The notes under the pieces were generated by a model. It was given only the letters and a program-made list of their open reading frames with translations, ran no database searches and had not been told where the DNA came from. DNA of 43,948 bases. Source: Caryophanales bacterium UBA4691 (lineage in GTDB: Bacteria; Bacillota_I; Bacilli_A; RFN20; CAG-826). The stretch lies in NCBI GenBank assembly GCA_002404865.1, contig DHKP01000005.1, positions 1 to 43,948 on the forward strand. Direction: 5' to 3'. Position numbers and translations under genes: made by a program. This document shows, one piece after another, positions 41,396 to 43,948 of this stretch (the first letter of the stretch is position 1; each line of letters begins with the position of its first letter).

Positions 41396-41607
41396 TTGAC
41401 AAGAGCCGAAATTGAACATATCAAGAAGGCTTGCTCTAATCAAATCAAGCGTGTTATGAAATTAAGATTTTGGACAACGCTAGCTATTTCATAGGCCCCT
41501 AATGTGACAGCCACTCACTGGAGGACAGCATATTATTGGTTAAAGAAAGTATTAATTAATGAAGGCTTCAATTTGGAGAAATGGTTTTCTTTCTTTGTCA
41601 ATTGAAG
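41396..41607 (+). pseudogene. Possible decayed reading frame after the DUF4926-like gene
   Basis: One frame reads LTRAEIEHIKKACSNQIKRV and then RFWTTLAIS, meets a TAG, and continues with HWRTAYYWLKKVLINEGFNL to a TGA. The protein-like composition on both sides of a single stop suggests a broken gene. I do not recognise the family, and chance is possible. Confidence 0.25.
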
Positions 41608-41643
41608 GTGAATTAAAAAAATATTGATGGCGTTAAAGACGCA

Positions 41644-41889
41644 ATGAAAGACGCAAGTAGCCTTGTGTTTTTCCCTAGTTCAAATGATGACGCAGAGAAA
41701 GCTGCTAAATTTATAAATAATAAGGTGGATGAAAGAAAACGTAAAACCATTCAAATTGATAATGTTATTACTGAAAAAACTTCTTTGGATTATGCAGATG
41801 AACTGGAAAAATTATATTCGTTAAAGAAGAGGGGAATTTTGACTGAAGAAGAGTATTGCGAAGCTAAAAAGAAAATATTATCTAGGTGA
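41644..41889 (+). pseudogene. C-terminal remnant of a SHOCT-domain protein
   Basis: The last 30 residues (DELEKLYSLKKRGILTEEEY and then CEAKKKIL) are a SHOCT domain. The part before it (SSLVFFPSSNDDAEKAAKFI) resembles the end of a bacterial PH-like domain, as often found in front of SHOCT. There is no ribosome binding site at the ATG, and the same frame is open for 9 codons upstream before a TAA. It is therefore more likely a 5'-truncated relic than an intact 81-residue gene. Confidence 0.6.
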
Positions 41890-41926
41890 AATAAAACATA
41901 AATAAGTTTGTTCTAGAGTTTTGTAG

Positions 41927-41932
41927 TATATT
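41927..41932 (+). promoter_or_regulatory. -10 box before a 37-codon frame, leaderless-type
   Basis: TATATT ends 7 nt before the ATG at 41940, the same geometry as at pyrH and uppS. Confidence 0.25.
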
Positions 41933-41939
41933 AATCTTA

Positions 41940-42053
41940 ATGGACAAAGAGCTAACAATGATTGATGTATTCTCTAAAATCCATCTTTGTGTGGCTCCAA
42001 AGTCAAAATCAAAAAATTGTCTGCATACAACTACAATTTATGATGCATACTGA
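41940..42053 (+). CDS. Possible 37-residue small protein
   Basis: The frame encodes 37 residues beginning MDKELTMIDVFSKIHLCVAP, with a basic middle (KSKSKN), and ends at a TGA 18 nt before the GIY-YIG gene region. There is no ribosome binding site, but TATATT lies at the leaderless distance. No similarity is recognised. It could be a chance frame. Confidence 0.25.
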   Translation: MDKELTMIDVFSKIHLCVAPKSKSKNCLHTTTIYDAY

Positions 42054-42076
42054 TTTTTTATAGGTAGGGGATGGGA

Positions 42077-42949
42077 ATGAAAGAAATCAAGCTAAACGAT
42101 CTTCTTAATATCGATGTTGACAGTGAAGAATTTAAGTCAGGGCGCATTACCCTGAACACGGAATATAACGGCGAAAGGCATATTGATTCGTGGTTGAAAA
42201 GAGACAAAAAAGAAGATAAATATGGCCCTGACTTTTCATTTTGGGCTAGGAGCACTGCAAAAAAGAAAACCTATATCAAAAAGGGTAATGAGCTGGTTGT
42301 CGTTGCCATTCAATTAGACCGCAGTGATGTATGGCTTTTAGCATCTGTTTGTAAAATCACAAAAATAAACATTGACGCTCCGTGCGAAAGAGAGCCAGTT
42401 GAGAAATACCGAAAATGGTTCAATCGAGTCATCTTTAGACTCAGTAAGAGCGCACGAGGCTACAATTTCACATTACGAAAATTTCTCGACAGATGTGAAG
42501 TGATTGAGGTTTTGGATAAACCATATGGTGGGAAACGGTTTCCGGGCTATTTCAACATCAACGAAAAGATGTCGGACTTGATGAACTATCTCCAAAACAC
42601 TAATCTTGGAGAAGACTGGAAAAAAGAATTGAGAGCCGTCAAAGCCGTTTATTGCCTCAATGATCATAAGGAGCACAAGGTTTATATTGGATCTGCATAC
42701 AACGACAACGGTTGCCTTTTAAAAAGGTGGAATGATTACTTTCACACTTTGCATGGCGGGAACGTCGAGTTGAGAAAGCTCTTTGAAGAGCATGGGAACG
42801 ACTCAAACTACTTCTTGGATAACTTCTATTTTTCCATTTTAGAAATTTTTCCGAATACGGTAAATGACGAATATGTCCTTGAAAGAGAACATCATTGGAT
42901 GAGTGTGTTCGATTCAAGAAACCCAAAGGTTGGATATAACAAAAATTAG
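42077..42949 (+). CDS. GIY-YIG nuclease-domain protein with unassigned N-terminal domain
   Basis: The C-terminal part (about residues 185-290) is a GIY-YIG nuclease domain: AVYCLNDHKEHKVYIGSA gives the two signature strands, LLKRW the conserved arginine, YVLEREHHWM the glutamate, and the terminal GYN the asparagine. The first 180 residues contain DSWLKRD, DFSFWARS and a basic strand-rich segment (ELVVVAIQLDRSDVWLLASV) that may bind DNA or modified bases; I do not recognise it. A restriction or defence nuclease is plausible; a homing enzyme is less so. The start at ATG 42077 has AGGGG 6 nt upstream; ATG 42071 is also possible. Confidence 0.82.
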   Translation: MKEIKLNDLLNIDVDSEEFKSGRITLNTEYNGERHIDSWLKRDKKEDKYGPDFSFWARSTAKKKTYIKKGNELVVVAIQLDRSDVWLLASVCKITKINIDAPCEREPVEKYRKWFNRVIFRLSKSARGYNFTLRKFLDRCEVIEVLDKPYGGKRFPGYFNINEKMSDLMNYLQNTNLGEDWKKELRAVKAVYCLNDHKEHKVYIGSAYNDNGCLLKRWNDYFHTLHGGNVELRKLFEEHGNDSNYFLDNFYFSILEIFPNTVNDEYVLEREHHWMSVFDSRNPKVGYNKN

Positions 42950-43265
42950 GTAAAAGAAACTATGTGATGGCCTCTCTTTTTAATGATTTTTGGCTGAAAA
43001 ATGTTAAAATAATTATGGCTAGATAAGAGGTTAGATTCCTGTTTCCACTCATCCTTCCCAAGCGAATTCGTTCTCCGTTGAAGGGACCATGAAAGTGGCG
43101 GGAATCAGAGGCAAATTCCTTCCAAGTACGTTTTCCGCTCCTTTGATTAGAGATGGGCAATTTGTATGACGATCGTTTTTCGAAGATTCTGAGTCTTATC
43201 GATATTTTGCGCAGATAGAGGCGGTAATGAATATACAATTTTTGCCTCATTCAGGAAGGATGCTT
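42950..43265 (+). other. Gap between convergent GIY-YIG and DUF4143 genes
   Basis: No gene is supported. A plus-strand frame is open from 43035 to 43169 without a ribosome binding site; its protein-like stretch around 43086-43163 (MKVAGIRGKFLPSTFSAPLI) may be a relic but is unassigned. Confidence 0.3.
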
Positions 43266-43948
43266 TTATTGAAGCAAGAAATCTTGAAGCCTAATTACTT
43301 GAATTTTGTTGCTTTCTAATGGAATGGTTTTCGAATCGTCCATGGTGATGATGGATAGCTTATATTTTCCAGGAGCTGTCTCGTCTAATTTTTTTAGTTG
43401 CCCGACTTCCCTTTCCAAAGTATCGATTTCATCCATCGAATAGCAAGCTTGAATCGCCATGTTTTCTTCTTCGATAAAAAAATCGATGTCGATTTTGGTT
43501 TTGCTACTTTTCAAATAATAAAGTTTTTCGTGGTATTTTTCGCTTAAGACGATTGCCACCAAGTTCTCGAATAAAGAGGTGTCGTTTTTATCTAGGAATA
43601 AATTTAAAATTCCGTTATCGGAGAAATAGTATTTCGAATTACTCTCCTTATCGACAAAGGAAGCATAATAGTTTTTTATCTCGAAGAGCAAGAAGCCTTG
43701 GATGGCGTAAGAGCAATAATTAATAATCGTGTCTTTCGAAAGGGAGAAACCGATTGTTTTTAAAGAATTGTATAATTTCGTATAAGAAGCATCGTTTGAG
43801 ACGGTGGATGCAATTTTTTTGATTAAGATTCTCATCCCGTTTTCGCTTCGGATAGAATTGCGAGTGACAATATCTCCCAAAAGTATCTTCTCGTAGATGT
43901 TCGATACGTATTCGCGCTTATCTATGGAATTAAGGGATTCTGGGAATC
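43266..43948 (-). CDS. AAA_14/DUF4143-type ATPase, C-terminal part (5' end outside window)
   Basis: The frame is open to the window edge, so the gene starts beyond it. The visible part begins with FPES, then REYVSNIYEKILLGDIVTRN, the typical start of DUF4143 after an AAA_14 P-loop domain. It continues with KTIGFSLSKDTIINYCSYAI, a HTH-like segment, then LLFEIKNYY, KYYFSDNGILNLFL, ENLVAIVLSEKY and a PD-(D/E)XK-like KIDIDFFIEEENMAIQACYS. These orphan ATPases are abundant in gut Firmicutes, often next to mobile or toxin-like genes; their function is unclear. The N-terminal Walker motifs cannot be checked here. Confidence 0.88.
   Translation of the reverse strand, partial: FPESLNSIDKREYVSNIYEKILLGDIVTRNSIRSENGMRILIKKIASTVSNDASYTKLYNSLKTIGFSLSKDTIINYCSYAIQGFLLFEIKNYYASFVDKESNSKYYFSDNGILNLFLDKNDTSLFENLVAIVLSEKYHEKLYYLKSSKTKIDIDFFIEEENMAIQACYSMDEIDTLEREVGQLKKLDETAPGKYKLSIITMDDSKTIPLESNKIQVIRLQDFLLQ

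Noticed and set aside
1..43948. Mycoplasma-type code with TGA as tryptophan
   Set aside because: TGA ends many conserved genes at the expected length and tryptophans are TGG; the standard bacterial code applies.

Overview
The window reads as a chromosome segment from a low-to-moderate GC Bacillota (Firmicutes), probably an uncultured gut-type lineage related to Bacilli, Erysipelotrichales or Mollicutes. This is inferred from the Gram-positive PolC replicase, Spx, TrmFO, RbgA, KhpA and the gene order. TGA is used as a normal stop throughout (for example spx, trmD, lepB, topA, trmFO, cdsA), so the Mycoplasma code does not apply.

Positions 95 to 24072 hold a conserved housekeeping block with the Bacillus-type order. 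The minus-strand operon rpsP-khpA-rimM-trmD converges on spx. The plus strand then runs GDPD, rplS-lepB-rbgA-rnhB-dprA, topA-trmFO-xerC, rpsB-tsf, pyrH-frr, uppS-cdsA-dxr-rseP-polC. Compared with Bacillus, proS is missing between rseP and polC, and hslVU/codY are missing after xerC. These genes cover translation, tRNA and ribosome maturation, undecaprenyl and phospholipid precursor synthesis, protein export and replication.

Positions 24073 to 31690 alternate tRNA genes (Pro-CGG, Arg-CCU, Ala-GGC, Leu-CAG, Arg-CCG) with small cargo. The cargo is a six-helix membrane protein of unknown role, a membrane-anchored XRE regulator, two alpha/beta hydrolases around a uridine kinase-like gene, a DUF3990-like two-gene module on the minus strand, and a 2,4-diaminopentanoate dehydrogenase-like gene. 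Positions 31644 to 38982 hold a TetR gene flanked by two copies of one 18-bp operator-like palindrome, a cytidylate kinase-like gene, a phosphonate-type ABC importer (phnD-phnC-phnE-phnE) and a MATE exporter. A tRNA-Leu (CAA) at 39175 opens an accessory region that runs to the window edge: an AlbA_2/GHKL protein, a DUF4926-like protein, remnants, a GIY-YIG nuclease and a truncated-by-window DUF4143 ATPase.

The most interesting signals are these. (1) The PhnD-like binding protein appears circularly permuted. (2) Several first genes of transcription units have a -10 box only 6 to 9 nt before the start codon and no Shine-Dalgarno, suggesting leaderless mRNAs. (3) The paired TetR operators lie before tetR and before the kinase gene. 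(4) A strong hairpin sequesters the dprA ribosome binding site. (5) Stem-loops sit at the predicted 5' ends of rplS, rpsB and several tRNA transcripts. (6) Spx carries a cysteine-rich tail. All domain calls rest on motif recognition by eye; no database search was possible.
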